Source: Spiroplasma diminutum CUAS-1 (GTDB taxonomy: Bacteria; Bacillota_I; Bacilli_A; Mycoplasmatales; Mycoplasmataceae). Taken from it: DNA of 64,000 nucleotides. The position numbers were made by a program, and so were the translations under genes. This document shows, in pieces, positions 1 to 12,303 of this stretch; the stretch's first letter is position 1; each line of letters begins with the position of its first letter. The stretch spans positions 620,001 through 684,000 of the forward strand of contig NC_021833.1 in NCBI RefSeq assembly GCF_000439455.1. Direction: 5' to 3'. The notes beneath the pieces were generated by a model, which saw only the letters and a program-made list of their open reading frames with translations, was not told where the DNA came from and searched no databases.

Positions 1-477
1 ATTATACTTTGGAAGTGCATTTGCAATTTCCAAAGCACTGCCACTAAATCCATCAAATATTTTCCCCTGATGAATAAATCCCGATCCAATTCCTGTAGAA
101 AAAGTAAAATATAAAAGTGAATGCAAATCTTTTCTAATTGTAAATTGTCCCAACGCAGCTACATTTGCATCATTGTTAATTTTTACATTATCAATTTTAA
201 ATAAATCTTTAAATTCTTGTAAAACACATTTTTTATTTCAATCTGGAAGATTGTAAGTAATTAATATAGTTCCTGTTTTTAAATCTAATGGTCCTGGACA
301 ACAAATACCAATATAATCAAATGGTTGATTTCAGTTATCAACAATTTCTTTTATTTGATCTAAGTTATTTTGCATGCTGTCACCATCTGTATCAATTACT
401 TCTTTTTTAATTATTTTATTATTTTCAATTAAAGCTATTCTAATTGAAGTTCCACCGATGTCTATTGCTAATTTCAT
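1..477 (-). CDS. ROK family sugar kinase, C-terminal part outside window
   Basis: The first 159 residues of a ROK-family protein (sugar kinase such as glucokinase, or a related sugar sensor). The N-terminal phosphate-binding motif DIGGTSIR is at residues 4-11. A conserved NDANVAALGQ segment lies near residue 100, followed by a glycine-rich GIGSGF stretch. No helix-turn-helix precedes the ATP-binding motif, so a kinase is more likely than a NagC-type repressor. Substrate is not determinable. The gene runs off the left edge. Confidence 0.85.
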
Positions 478-500
478 TTTCTTTGTTACCTTTTCTCACT

Positions 501-1235
501 TTATTTTTTAAATATAAATGTAATTGTTTTAATATTTAAATTTGTTTTATTTCCATAATTTATTAAAAATAAACCATCTTTAAAGCCTTTTGAAGATAAA
601 ATATCACAAAATTCTTTTGTTCCATATCAAGAGAGTTTAAACTCTTGAGTTTCTTGTAATTTATCATTTATAAAATAATCAATTTGATTAATAGTATATT
701 GTTCTACTCAATTAATTTCCTTTGATAAATTTTTTACAAGTATTTTTTTATCTTCAATTTCATGAACATATTCATGAAAACTTCCTGATCTAAATTCTAT
801 TGGCATTATCAAATCAATGATAAGAGTTCCATTATCAATTAATGAATCATAAAAGTTTTCTAAAGTTTTTAATGCTTTTTGTCTTGTTTCTAAAAGATTA
901 AAACTAGCATTTGGAACTATTATATATTCATAAGTATTTTTTTCTTTATAATTTTCTAAATCATCACAAATTAAATTTGCTTGTAAATTTTCTTTTTTTA
1001 AATTTTCTTTACAAATGTCAATCATTTCTTGGGATTTATCAATTCCAGTTATATCTACTTTATATTTTAAAAGTGGAATTAATAATCTTCCATTTCCTAC
1101 TCCTGCTTCAAGAACTTTTCCTTCAATTGGTAAAAGTTGAGATTTATAAAAATTAAGATCTCCATCAATATCTGTTCCTGGCGGTTTTGTTGAGTTATAA
1201 AGTAAACTACTAATTTTTTTATAATGATTTTCCAT
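501..1235 (-). CDS. class I SAM-dependent methyltransferase
   Basis: A 244-residue protein after one TGA is read as Trp. The Rossmann SAM-binding motif VLEAGVGNGRLL is near residues 41-52, followed by an acidic residue in GIDKS and the motif IVPNASFNLL typical of small-molecule or protein class I methyltransferases. The substrate cannot be told. It sits 12 nt downstream of an 87-aa hypothetical gene, so the two are probably cotranscribed. Start is the ATG at 1235. Confidence 0.75.
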
Positions 1236-1247
1236 TTGCTATTCCCT

Positions 1248-1511
1248 TTATTTTTTTATAATTTTATTTTTTGACATTAATAATAAGCATTCATTTTCTT
1301 TATCCAATCTTTTATAAAAGATTGGTCCAGCTGCTTTTATTTTTAGACTAATTCTATCTGTTAATTGTTCAAATTCAATTTCATCTAAATTTTCATAAGT
1401 TTCATCAATATTTTCCACTAATAAATATGGATCTTCAAATGCGTCCAAAACTTTTAAATCAACAATAACATTATTCAATATTCTTATTTCTATTCTTTGA
1501 TATATATACAT
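1248..1511 (-). CDS. hypothetical 87-aa protein
   Basis: A short acidic protein I do not recognise, with no signal peptide or membrane segment and no TGA codon. It begins at ATG 1511 behind an AAGGAAG-type ribosome binding site and ends 12 nt before the methyltransferase, suggesting one transcript. Alternation of hydrophobic and charged residues suggests a small beta-rich cytosolic fold, which is inference only. Confidence 0.6.
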   Translation of the reverse strand: MYIYQRIEIRILNNVIVDLKVLDAFEDPYLLVENIDETYENLDEIEFEQLTDRISLKIKAAGPIFYKRLDKENECLLLMSKNKIIKK

Positions 1512-1563
1512 ACTCTTCCTTCTTTCATTATTATTTTATTTAAAAAATCTATCTAAGTTTAAT

Positions 1564-2358
1564 TTACTTAATATATTCTTCTATTTCACTTACATTATTT
1601 ATTATAGTTTTACCTGTTTCTAATGCTAATTTACTTGCATTTGAAAGAACAAATGAATTTTTAACGTATTTTAACATTTCAAAATCATTGTCTCCATCTC
1701 CACTTGAAATAATATCTTCTTGATTAATATTATATTTTTCTTGTAAATATTTTATTCCACTATACTTGGAAACTTCCTTATGCATTAATTCTAAAACAAA
1801 TGGAGATGTTTGAATAATCTTCATATTTTCTAAATCTTTTAATAAATCTTTAATATAATCAAAATCTTGCACATGCGCATATAATGAAATATTATTAATT
1901 TTTTCATTTGTTAAAATTTGATCAATATATTCATTAAATTTATCTTCTTTTGAAAATCAATGTTCTCTTACAATTGTTGATTCATATCTCGGACTCTCTT
2001 CTTTTATTCCAGATATTTCAATTGAATTAAATGTATCTGAAATTTTAATTCCACATAATTTATGTAATTTATGTAAAACATCATAAATTTTTTTTCGTTC
2101 ACTCATTGGAATTGAAAGTTCATATAGAACTTCATTTCCCTTAAACATTGAAGCTCCATTATTTGTTATTTTATATTCAACATTAAATTTATGAGTTTCA
2201 ATCAATTCATTTATATGATCAATATCTCTTCCTGTTGCAATTATAAATTTATTTTTTTCAGTTCATTTATTTATAAAATTTATATCTCTTTGTACTAATT
2301 CATAATTATTTTCTTTTAATGTTAAAGTTCCATCATAGTCTGAAAATCATCATTTCAT
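1564..2358 (-). CDS. Cof-type HAD-superfamily hydrolase
   Basis: A 264-residue HAD phosphatase of the Cof/SupH class, which usually acts on sugar phosphates or FMN. The nucleophile motif DYDGTLT is at residues 7-13 and the C-terminal metal motif GDGDNDFEM is present. Between them is a cap domain typical of subclass IIB. The start ATG at 2358 gives MKWW; two consecutive TGA codons there encode Trp. A second HAD protein of similar architecture lies at 4416-5273. Substrate is unknown. Confidence 0.85.
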
Positions 2359-2462
2359 ATTACTTTTTTATCCTTTCACGATAAATGATATTAATTAAAT
2401 TAATATCACACTTAAATTATAATAGATAAAAGCATATTTAAAAAGAGGTGTTTAAATAAAAT

Positions 2463-2486
2463 AAAAAACCAACAAAGTTGGTTTTC
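2463..2486 (-). terminator. rho-independent terminator after Cys-rich peptide
   Basis: On the minus strand a 9-bp stem (AAAACCAAC with GTTGGTTTT) with a three-base loop is followed by a T-run. It lies 13 nt after the stop of the 33-aa Cys-rich gene. Confidence 0.8.
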
Positions 2487-2498
2487 ATATGATTAATA

Positions 2499-2600
2499 TT
2501 AACCGTGGTTAGTGTCAGTTGAACACATTTGACAGTCAGCACAGTTATCATCGTAAGTACACTCACAAGTGCAATCTTTGCAATCTTTATTACATTCCAT
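2499..2600 (-). CDS. 33-aa cysteine-rich peptide, metallothionein-like
   Basis: A very small ORF of 33 codons containing eight cysteines, several spaced as CxxC or CxC (CKDCTCEC, CADCQMC). It also has many acidic residues, a terminal His-Gly, and no signal peptide. It has a good Shine-Dalgarno (AGGAAGTG) upstream of ATG 2600 and its own terminator, both arguing for real expression. The composition resembles metallothioneins, so a role in binding Zn, Cu or Cd is inferred. It lies downstream of mtnN with a 55-nt gap. A second, unrelated Cys-rich peptide is at 47729. Confidence 0.65.
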   Translation of the reverse strand: MECNKDCKDCTCECTYDDNCADCQMCSTDTNHG

Positions 2601-2655
2601 GATATCTTCACTTCCTTTCATCCACATTATATTACACAAGATATGAAATATATTT

Positions 2656-3309
2656 TTACTTTAGAATTTCTAAAATAACTTCACTGATTCTTACACTACC
2701 TTGTTTTAAAATTTGGCTAAATTGTAATTCGTTACATCCATTGTCAATATGGTCACTTATTACTTTTAAAGCAATAATTGGTTTTTTAAATATATAAGCT
2801 GATTGAAAGAACCCAAAGCATTCCATATCAAATATTTTTATTTTATCTGATAATGGTTTTATTATTTTATCAATTTGCTCTTGAGAATTTATAAATGTAT
2901 CACTTGAACAAATGTCTACTTTTTTTAAGTCTTTGAAAACTTCTAAAAGTTCTTTATCTGATGAATACCATTTTTCCATTCCAGGAATTTGTCCCAATTT
3001 ATAACCAAATCCTGTTGCATCTGCATTCCCTAAAAATGAGTTTTCAACAACAACAGATTCTAATAAACTTAATTGTGGATCAAATGTTCCTACTAATCCG
3101 GCATTAATAAAGTAATCTATTTCAAATTTTTGATTTATATATGCAAAGCAACTTGATGCATTTATCAAACCAACTTTTGATATCCCTATATATACACTAT
3201 CTTTTTTATAAATTTCAAAATAATCATTTTCAATTAATTCTGCTTTTAATTCTTCAATTAAAGCAGTTGCTTCTTCTTTCATAGCAAATAGAATTGCATA
3301 TTTTTTCAT
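2656..3309 (-). CDS. mtnN: 5'-methylthioadenosine/S-adenosylhomocysteine nucleosidase
   Basis: A 217-residue Pfs/MTAN family enzyme that hydrolyses MTA and SAH to adenine and thioribose or ribosylhomocysteine in the cytoplasm, recycling products of SAM use. The start MKKYAILFAMKEEA carries the family's catalytic Glu region. VVENSFLGNADATGFGY and the C-terminal FDMECFGF (canonical DMEgaA) and KVISDHID (catalytic Asp) are visible. It starts 7 nt after the NadD-YqeK gene and is probably in its operon. Confidence 0.9.
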   Translation of the reverse strand: MKKYAILFAMKEEATALIEELKAELIENDYFEIYKKDSVYIGISKVGLINASSCFAYINQKFEIDYFINAGLVGTFDPQLSLLESVVVENSFLGNADATGFGYKLGQIPGMEKWYSSDKELLEVFKDLKKVDICSSDTFINSQEQIDKIIKPLSDKIKIFDMECFGFFQSAYIFKKPIIALKVISDHIDNGCNELQFSQILKQGSVRISEVILEILK

Positions 3310-3316
3310 CTTTCAT

Positions 3317-4411
3317 TTACCCCTTTATTCAATAGTCATAAGATTCAATTAGTTTCATACCAATTGAATTTTTTGTATTTTTATTAATTGCTACTTCATA
3401 TTGGTTTTTTAAAAGCTCTTTAAAACCTAATAATAAATCAGATTTTACAAGTGCTCTTAGTTTTTCAACTCCTGGATAAGTTCTTTCTAATGAGATTTTA
3501 TCTGCACAGAAAACTATTATATCTAAAGTTGTCATATCTTTTGAACCAACAGTATGATTATATACTGAGTTTATGATTTCTGCATCATTCATTAATCAAT
3601 CATTTTTTAAATGGAATGCACCAGCATATGAATGCCATACAGGAACTGGCTCTTTTAAAAGAGATGGATCATTTTTTAATAGACATTCTTTTAATTCTTC
3701 TTCAGTTCATCGCTTTGCAATATCATGAAGTGTTCCTGCTATTTGAGCCTTATTTAAATCAATATTATTTAATCTTGCCAATTCCATTGCCATTTGTCCT
3801 ACATTTAAACAGTGAAAGTATCTTTTTTCATCCATTCTACTTTCAAGTCTTTCATAAAGATACATTAAATTATTGTTTACATAATCATTTACAGACTTAA
3901 TTTGCAAATTTAAGTCTTCCAAATTTCTAATTTTTGTTGAACTTAAATAGTTATTTTCAAATTCAAATGTTTCTAAATTATACTTTTCAACAATTTCTTG
4001 ATTAAATTCTTTTGATCTTAAAAAAACTTTAAAATCAATTTCTTGAATAAGTTCTGAAAAATGATCTCACTTTTCAAAATTATCTAGTTGATCAGAACCC
4101 ATTATGAATGAAAATTCTAAGTCTGGATATTTAGATTTATAATATTTAACAGTATCATGTGTAAAACTTGAAGTTTGTTTTGATATTTCATAGGTTTCAA
4201 TTTTTACGAAATTTAAATCCATTGTTGCTAATTTCAACATTTCCAATCTTTGAGTAACACTTGAAGTTGAAAGTGTTTTAAAAGGATTTACATAAGCTGG
4301 AATAACTCAAACCTCATCAAAATTTAAATTTGTTTTACAACTTTTTATTATATTAATATGATCTGTATGTACAGGGTCAAAACTTCCTCCAAATAATGCT
4401 ATTTTTTTCAT
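3317..4411 (-). CDS. nadD: nicotinate-nucleotide adenylyltransferase fused to YqeK HD hydrolase
   Basis: A 364-residue two-domain protein. The N-terminal half (about 1-185) is a nucleotidyltransferase with the GGSFDPVHTDH motif (NadD, making NaAD from NaMN and ATP). The C-terminal half is an HD-domain hydrolase with FHCLNVGQMA and GTLHDIAKR, like YqeK, an Ap4A hydrolase in Firmicutes. NadD-HD fusions are known in mollicutes; elsewhere the two are adjacent genes. Three TGA codons are read as Trp. It starts 4 nt after the upstream HAD gene. Confidence 0.9.
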
Positions 4412-4415
4412 TTTT

Positions 4416-5273
4416 TTACCCTTTTCCAACTAATTCTTTAACATATTTTCCTACACCATTGTTTTCAATATCATCAATTATTTTTCAAGCAACTTGTTTT
4501 AAATTATCAACAGCGTTGCCAACAGCTATTCCAAATGGTAACTCACTTACCATTTCAATATCATTGTTATTATCTCCAATAACATGAATATCGTTTAAAT
4601 CAACATTCATTATTTCTGCTCATTTTCTAATTCCACTTGCCTTGTTAATACCTTTTGGCATTGCATCAACTAAAATCCTTGATTGAATTACTGTTGAAGG
4701 ATGATATAGATCTTTTGATTTTAAATAATCTATTAATTTTTTTGCTTTTTCTTGCTCTGTTTCAAAATCCAATGAATACATTAATTTAATTGTTCTATGT
4801 GCATCATTTTCTACTTCTTCTATTAATTCATGATAATCTTCATAAAGTATAAAGTCTGGTTGACAATCATCTGGATAATGTCCATATAATTCTTTATATG
4901 TTTTAACTCTCTCTGCATTTGATAATGCACATAGAGTTGTTGCTGTATATAAAGAAACATCTAAGTCATTTTCAACTGAATATCTTAAAAGATCTACTAC
5001 CAAATTCTTTTCCATTAAGTGTTCGTAGTATACTTCTGAAGTTAAAGGATCTGTTATAGCAGCTCCATTTGAACTAATTACAGGTAATTTGACATTTAAT
5101 TGTCTTATATAGTATTTCATATTTTGAAATGCTCTTCCTGTAACAATAAAAAAATTATTTTCTGTTACATTTTGAAAATCATTTATATCATTAACTGTTT
5201 CTTCTAATATTTTGAAATCATTGTTTTTAACAATGGTTCCATCTAAGTCACTTCCAATATAAGGGTATTTCAT
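4416..5273 (-). CDS. Cof-type HAD-superfamily hydrolase
   Basis: A 285-residue HAD IIB phosphatase. The nucleophile motif SDLDGTIV is at residues 8-15, TGRAFQN forms motif II, and the C-terminal GDNNNDIEM is the Mg-binding motif IV. It ends 4 nt before nadD, forming an operon HAD-nadD-mtnN. In Firmicutes a HAD phosphatase (YqeG) also neighbours nadD, but this one is of the Cof type. Substrate is unknown. Confidence 0.85.
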
Positions 5274-5312
5274 ATTCTTATATCCTCCAAAAATGATTTT
5301 ACAATATTATAA

Positions 5313-5351
5313 AAAAATAACCATATTCATTTAATGAAAAGGTTATTTTTT
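5313..5351 (-). terminator. terminator of the 577-aa hypothetical gene
   Basis: A 10-bp outer stem (GGTTATTTTT with AAAAATAACC) encloses a smaller palindrome around TTCATTAAATGAA. On the minus strand it ends in a T-run. It overlaps the last codons of the gene ending at 5343. Confidence 0.7.
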
Positions 5352-7076
5352 ATAAATATAACTATTTGTAAAATATTCCATAGTTGAAATATCAACAATA
5401 TGAATATCAAATCCTGAAACTTTTACTTTGGGAATTGCACTTAAAACATCATTTACAAATAGTAGACCTTCAATTCTGACATTTTCTTCATCTTTAAATA
5501 CTATACCCATTTTTTTAAGTTGTTTTTTTAGTTTTTTAATATCTTTAGAAACAACATTTAATGTTTTTGAAAATATTGTTTGAACTAATTTTGAATCTGG
5601 TGAAAAAGTATCAATTGTTCTTTTTGCATTTAATCAACTAATATTTTCATTAGAATAAAAGTTAGTAAGTACTAACATTATTATATTTAATGTGGGATTA
5701 TATATTACTGAATTTGCAATTGTTCTGTCAAACATAGCTACACCATCATTTGAAAATAGCGAAATTTTATCTGTATCAAAAGCAGTTATTATATTAAATC
5801 TTTTTTGAATTTTCTTTAATTGATCATTTAAAGTATAATGAAAATCATTTTTTAATAATCTATTAAAATTTTGAACTATTTCTCTGTCCATAAAATTATA
5901 ATCCCTTTGTATTTCATGAGACATTCAAATAAATTCAGGAAATGAAATTAATATTCTATTGTAATTTGAGTCAATGTAATTAAAAATTGGCTTTTTATAA
6001 ATTAAATTATAATAACTGTCAATTTTTAAGTCATGATAATCTCTTGGGTTTTTATCAAAAGTTAAAAAATTAATTACAAATTCTACTTCTTCTTTTGTAT
6101 GTATTTTTTCATTTTTAGATGCTGTTTCAGTAAATACTTCCTTTTCTAATTGTTCCATTAGATAATAACTACTATTTAGAAAGATATTACTTAGTGAATT
6201 TGATAATTTAAAATATTCATTAAATGTTAAGTTATCTCAAATTTTTAATTCATTATAATACTTATTTTTATGTTCTTCAATTGAAGCATAATATGCTTCT
6301 AAACTTCATGATCTAAAATCTTTTACTAATAATTTTCTTTTTTCTTCTTCATCAAAATCATTATCATATTTAAAAATATAATCAAAATCCATTGGAGACA
6401 AAACATTATTATTTACTCTTGGATATACCCTTTTAGTATTATCATGTTTATATTTATAATCACTTAAATCACACGAAGATTTAATATATGTGTACATTCA
6501 AAAGTATAAAAAAATATCTTTATACTCTTCTAAAAAATAAATGTCTTTTTCAACATACTCATCCATCTTTGAAAGTATTAAAGATGTTTCATTATTTTTT
6601 TCATAAAAAAATAATGATCAAGCAGATAAAGTTTCATAATATTCTTTCAAGCTTTTTTTATAAATACTATAATTATATTTTTCTTTAAATAATTTAACTA
6701 CTTTAATGTCTACATTATAAAGTAGTTTATTTACTGTTGATAACATATTATATTCTTGCAATATTAATCTTGAAGCTAAAATGATTGAACTTGTAAACAT
6801 TGCTTTTGCAACTCTTCTGTCACTTTCATTTCTAACAGGAGTAAATCTCTTTGTTTCTTTATTATATGAATTTGAAATATAAAATTCATATCTCATTTGA
6901 ATTTGACTTTCAATATTTTGCTTAAGTTCATGCATATTGTTTTCATATTTTTTAAAAAGCAAAAAAGCTTTTTCTAAATCTTCACCTTTGATATTAAAAT
7001 ACTCAAAATAATTTAATTGATTATCATAATCATAAAAACCATTTTTACCTGAAATTTTATTAAAGCGTTTCTCCAT
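5343..7076 (-). CDS. hypothetical 577-aa protein
   Basis: A single 577-residue reading frame once six or so TGA codons are read as Trp. I do not recognise the family. It is rich in Asn, Lys, Tyr and Phe, has no signal peptide, lipobox or clear transmembrane segment, and looks cytosolic and helical. The start ATG 7076 is followed by MEKRFNKISG. It is monocistronic: a divergent sugar operon lies upstream and its own terminator overlaps its stop. Confidence 0.65.
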
Positions 7077-7194
7077 GAATACCTCTTAAAATGTTATAAA
7101 TATTATACTATTTTTCTTGTTTCTTTAAAACCCCATTTGTTATTAACTTAAAATATTACAAATATATTATTTTCTCTAAAAATAGTTTTTTATA

Positions 7195-7224
7195 TTGAAA
7201 CAAGTTCCAATATTAAAGTATATT
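7195..7224 (+). promoter_or_regulatory. promoter and operator-like palindrome upstream of GH1 gene
   Basis: A -35 box TTGAAA (7195-7200) and -10 TATATT (7219-7224) are separated by 18 bp. The near-palindrome TTGAAACAAGTTCCAA (7195-7210) covers the -35 box. A matching element, TGGAAATAGTTCCA, is upstream of the PTS gene at 11439. The best candidate binder is the neighbouring RpiR regulator (inference). Confidence 0.5.
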
Positions 7225-7273
7225 CTTCTATTAAATGGGCTTATACCCTAAAATCTTATCAGGAGGCGATTTT

Positions 7274-8717
<1,444 letters not shown>

Positions 8718-8719
<2 letters not shown>

Positions 8720-8737
8720 AACCCTTTAGGGTTTTTT
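8718..8737 (+). terminator. terminator between GH1 and MIP genes
   Basis: The stem AAACCCT/AGGGTTT is followed by seven Ts directly after the GH1 stop codon. The next gene starts only 8 nt downstream, so this may act as a partial attenuator rather than a full stop. Confidence 0.65.
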
Positions 8738-8744
8738 TAATAAC

Positions 8745-9497
8745 ATGAATATCTATTTAACTATTTTCATCTCAGAACTAATTGGTTCATTAATAATTTC
8801 AATGATTGGTAATGGAGTAATGGCAAATTGTTTTCTTAAAGGAACATCAAGTGAATCTAAAAACTCTACCTTACAAATTTCAATTGGTTGAGGTCTTGGA
8901 ATAACATTAGGAATTGTTGTTGCTTTAATGCTTGGAGGTACTGCTCATTTAAATTTTATAATTACCCTATTTTATTTATTGACTAATTGATCAAGTATTG
9001 GTCCTTATGCTTTATTTCCAGTTTACATTCTATCTCAAATTTTGGGTTTTGTAATTGGGCAATTTCTTATTATTCTTTTATATTTCGTAAATATAAAAGA
9101 AACTTTAAAAAATGACTTGCAAATAAATTATTTATTGTGCTTTTGTACTGCACCAAATAAAATAAACAAAAAGTTCAATAATTTATACTCTGAATTTATT
9201 TCTGGAATATTCTTTTTATTTGTTTTTACATTTATCGTAAATAATTATAATGGTATTATTGATCCAAAAACTAGTTATATAATTACTTTTATGTGTATTG
9301 TAGCAATTAGTGTTTCGCTTGGCGGAAACACTGGTCCTTCAATATCACCAACAAGAGATTTATCTTTAAGATTTATACATTGATTACTTCCTTTTAAAAA
9401 TAAAGGAAGTAGTAATTGAAAATATTCTTGAATTCCATTAACAGGTTCAACACTTTCATCTATTGTTATCTCAATAATTTGATTGATAATATTTTAA
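8745..9497 (+). CDS. MIP-family (aquaglyceroporin-like) channel with degenerate NPA motifs
   Basis: A 250-residue polytopic membrane protein with about six hydrophobic segments and the internal-repeat layout of major intrinsic proteins. The first half-helix motif, usually AHLNPA, reads AHLNFI (Asn70). The second, usually NPARD, reads SPTRD (Ser201). The Arg-Asp of the selectivity filter is kept. Known GlpF proteins carry glycerol or water; with both NPA motifs altered the permeant here is uncertain. It directly follows the GH1 gene. Confidence 0.7.
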
Positions 9498-9504
9498 ATA
9501 AAAT

Positions 9505-9534
9505 AAAAAACATTTTCCTAAGAAAATGTTTTTT
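9505..9534. terminator. bidirectional terminator between MIP and PTS genes
   Basis: A perfect 13-bp stem (AAAAAACATTTTC with GAAAATGTTTTTT) with a 4-base loop lies between convergent genes. T-runs on both strands would serve both. Confidence 0.9.
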
Positions 9535-9539
9535 ATTTT

Positions 9540-11366
9540 TTAAACTACAACTTCTGCTTCAAAAAAAGTAGAATAGTTATTTTTTAAACTTGATATTGCA
9601 TTGGTCATTTCTTTCTGGATATAATCCTTTTTATTGCCAATTACTTCACTATCTTTTTCAATTTCAACAGATATGTAATTAGTTATAACCTCAAGTTGTT
9701 TATTGTAGGTTTTTATTTTATCAGTAATAATTTTTTCAAGGTCACTAATTTGAGTTGTTAAATCATTGTCCACTGATTTATTGCGTGTTTTTAATTTAGT
9801 AACTTTATTTTTTAGAGATTGTAATTTTAGAAATTCAATTTCAAGTTTTTTATTTTCATTTTTATATTCTTCAACTAATTCTAATTTTTCAACTAAATTG
9901 TTTAGTTTTTTTTCACCTGCTAATTTGTTTATTCTCTTTGTAAAGTATTTATAAGTTTTATACTCATCTTTTCTTTCTGAATAAACCAAACATGTAAAGA
10001 CTGTTGCAAGAATTAGAGCAATTGCTCCTAATACTAAAAATATTGCTCCATCAGTTAATTTCTCAAATCCCAAAAATCCAAAAATACCATTACCTGTATA
10101 ACTTTTCATTTTTAATCCCATTGCACCAGCAACCAATCCCATACTTCCAGATGCAACGCATCCAGCTAAGAAAGGTTTTAATTTTGGTAAGTTAACTGCA
10201 TATAATGCAGGTTCTGTGATTCCAAATATACCTGTTATTGGAAATGTAGATAAAGCATTTGCTTTAAAAGATTTTTCTTTTGCCATAATACCACAACCTA
10301 AAACTGCTCCTGCTTGTGCAAATGCAGAAATTTGCACACAAACATAGTAAACTGAAGGTTGTTCAAGTGTAATCATTGAAGAAAGTACAATTGAAGATAA
10401 CGCCATATGACTTCCTGTTAAAACAAGTGGTTGAAATAATAATGCTATTAAAAATGCTCCAATACCTCATGGTATATCAAGCAATTGTAATACTGCTGTT
10501 GCGATCATTAACTCAATAAGTGAAATGATTGGTCCCATCAAAAAGAATGAACCTGCTAGTATTACTCCAACACTTACAATAGGTGTAAACATACTAGAGA
10601 TAACTGAAGGCATTCAAGTTTTAACTCATCTATGCATATATACAAATGCAATACTTGCAAATATAAATATTAAAATACTTCCATCATAACCTTTGATAGC
10701 TAATTCTTGTCCTGTGCCAAAAATATTTTCAATTAACACTCAACTTTGACCCATCAATAGTCCTGAAGATAAAGTTAATGATACAAGTAAACCTAAAATT
10801 AAATCACCATTAAAATATTTAACTGTGTTAAACCCAAAGAATACTCCAAGTAACATAAATCCAACTCTTTCATTTAAAAATAGAAAAGCTGAAAATAAAT
10901 CAAGTTCACCTAATGGTTTTCCTCACCCACTTTGAGTCAGACCGATTCCAGGCGATGAAAGTAATGCAGATATTCCACTTGAAAGTCCAGTATAAAACAT
11001 CAATGGTAAACATGGAACAACAACTGCAATCACAAAGTTTAAAAGTTTTCTATAAATTGGTGTCTTTATAAGTTGTGTAGTTGATCCAGAGTTACTGTTT
11101 TGAATTATTTTATCCAATGCAGTCTTCACTTTTTCAACATCAGCTCCAATGATAATTTGCAGTTCGTCTCCATTTCAAACCACACCTTTTACTAATGGAA
11201 TTTTTTTAACTACTTCAAGTTTAACTTTTTCTTTATCTATAATTTTAAATCTAATTCTAGTAACACAATTATATAATTCAGAAAAGTTATTTTTTCCACC
11301 AATATGATTTAGTATTTCATTTGCTGTAAGTAAAAATTTATCACTATTTTTATTTTTCTTTATCAT
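9540..11366 (-). CDS. PTS EIIBC component, beta-glucoside type, with coiled-coil tail
   Basis: A 608-residue sugar permease of the phosphotransferase system. The EIIB domain at the N-terminus carries the phosphorylated Cys34 in LYNCVTRIRF. The EIIC membrane domain follows (about 110-455) with the signature GITEPALYAV. The usual C-terminal EIIA domain is absent; residues about 462-608 are instead a charged, coiled-coil-rich tail with no His-containing EIIA motif. Phosphate must therefore come from an EIIA elsewhere. With the GH1 enzyme and RpiR regulator it forms a beta-glucoside-type uptake locus. Confidence 0.88.
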
Positions 11367-11438
11367 TTTTATTTATTTTTCCTTTCAATTTAATTAAAAC
11401 TTTTTTATTAAAATTATTCTATAAATTGAAAAGCATAT

Positions 11439-11452
11439 GGAAATAGTTCCAA
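11439..11452 (-). promoter_or_regulatory. operator-like palindrome upstream of PTS gene
   Basis: TGGAAATAGTTCCA is an inverted repeat 73 bp upstream of the PTS start. Read on the minus strand, TTGGAACTATTTCCAT matches the element at the GH1 promoter (TTGGAACTTGTTTCAA). An AT-rich -10-like TATAGAAT follows at 11416-11423. Confidence 0.45.
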
Positions 11453-11472
11453 ATAAAAGAACTTATTCTATT

Positions 11473-12285
11473 TTAAAAACGGTGTTTTAAATTTCTTAAA
11501 TCAATACTGTCATTTTCTTTTTCTAAAAGAATTAAAAGTTGCTTTAAAATATAAAACATTTTTATTTCTTTGTCATAAATCTTTGAATAATCATCGCTAA
11601 AATTAATTACTAGACTAATATCACAGGCTATAAATTTATTTGATTGTGATGTACTAGAAATTAAGATTTTTTTACTTTTATTATTTGCCATTGAATAAGC
11701 AAAAATAGTTTCTAAATAATTATTGTCTACTCCTGCAACTAAAAAAATTTGAAGGTCTGTTTCTTCAATATAGTCTAAAATTGCACTTGTTGTTTTTTTA
11801 TGTTCTGAATAAACTACATTTTTATTGATAATAATTAGAAAATTTTTTAAATAATTTGCTATTGTATCAAATTCATAACTTGAATGAATATAAATTCTTT
11901 TAGCTTTCAGAATTTCAATTTTAATATCTTCTAAAATTGAAAGATATTCATCAGCTTCATTAACAAAATTAATTATTGAATTTTTAAATAGAAAAAATTG
12001 CTCATTTCCTTTTGTAAGATCATTTTTTATTGTTGTGATAGTTTTATAACTATTTTGATCTTCAAATTTTATCTTATTAATAAACTCCTTATAACCTTCT
12101 AAACCAAAAGATTTTGCATATCTTACAATAGAAGACTTAGCAATATAACAATTATTACTAATGTCAATAATTGATGGATACTTATTTTTATTTATACATT
12201 CAACAATATAATTTGTTATTTGTCATTTAACATCTTCTTTAGATTCCGACAATAAAATAATATTTAATTTCTCTCTTAAATTCAT
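11473..12285 (-). CDS. RpiR/MurR-family transcriptional regulator
   Basis: A 270-residue regulator. The N-terminal helix-turn-helix (about residues 15-75) contains YPSIIDISNNCYIAKSSIVRYAKSFG, typical of RpiR proteins. A C-terminal SIS sugar-phosphate-binding domain (about 100-260) follows, with YIHSSYEFD and LISSTSQS. RpiR regulators sense phosphosugars. It lies next to the PTS gene, which is also on the minus strand, and most likely controls the PTS and GH1 promoters. It starts 18 nt after the zinc-ribbon gene. Confidence 0.85.
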
Positions 12286-12303
12286 TTTTCTTCTCTTTTC
12301 ATT

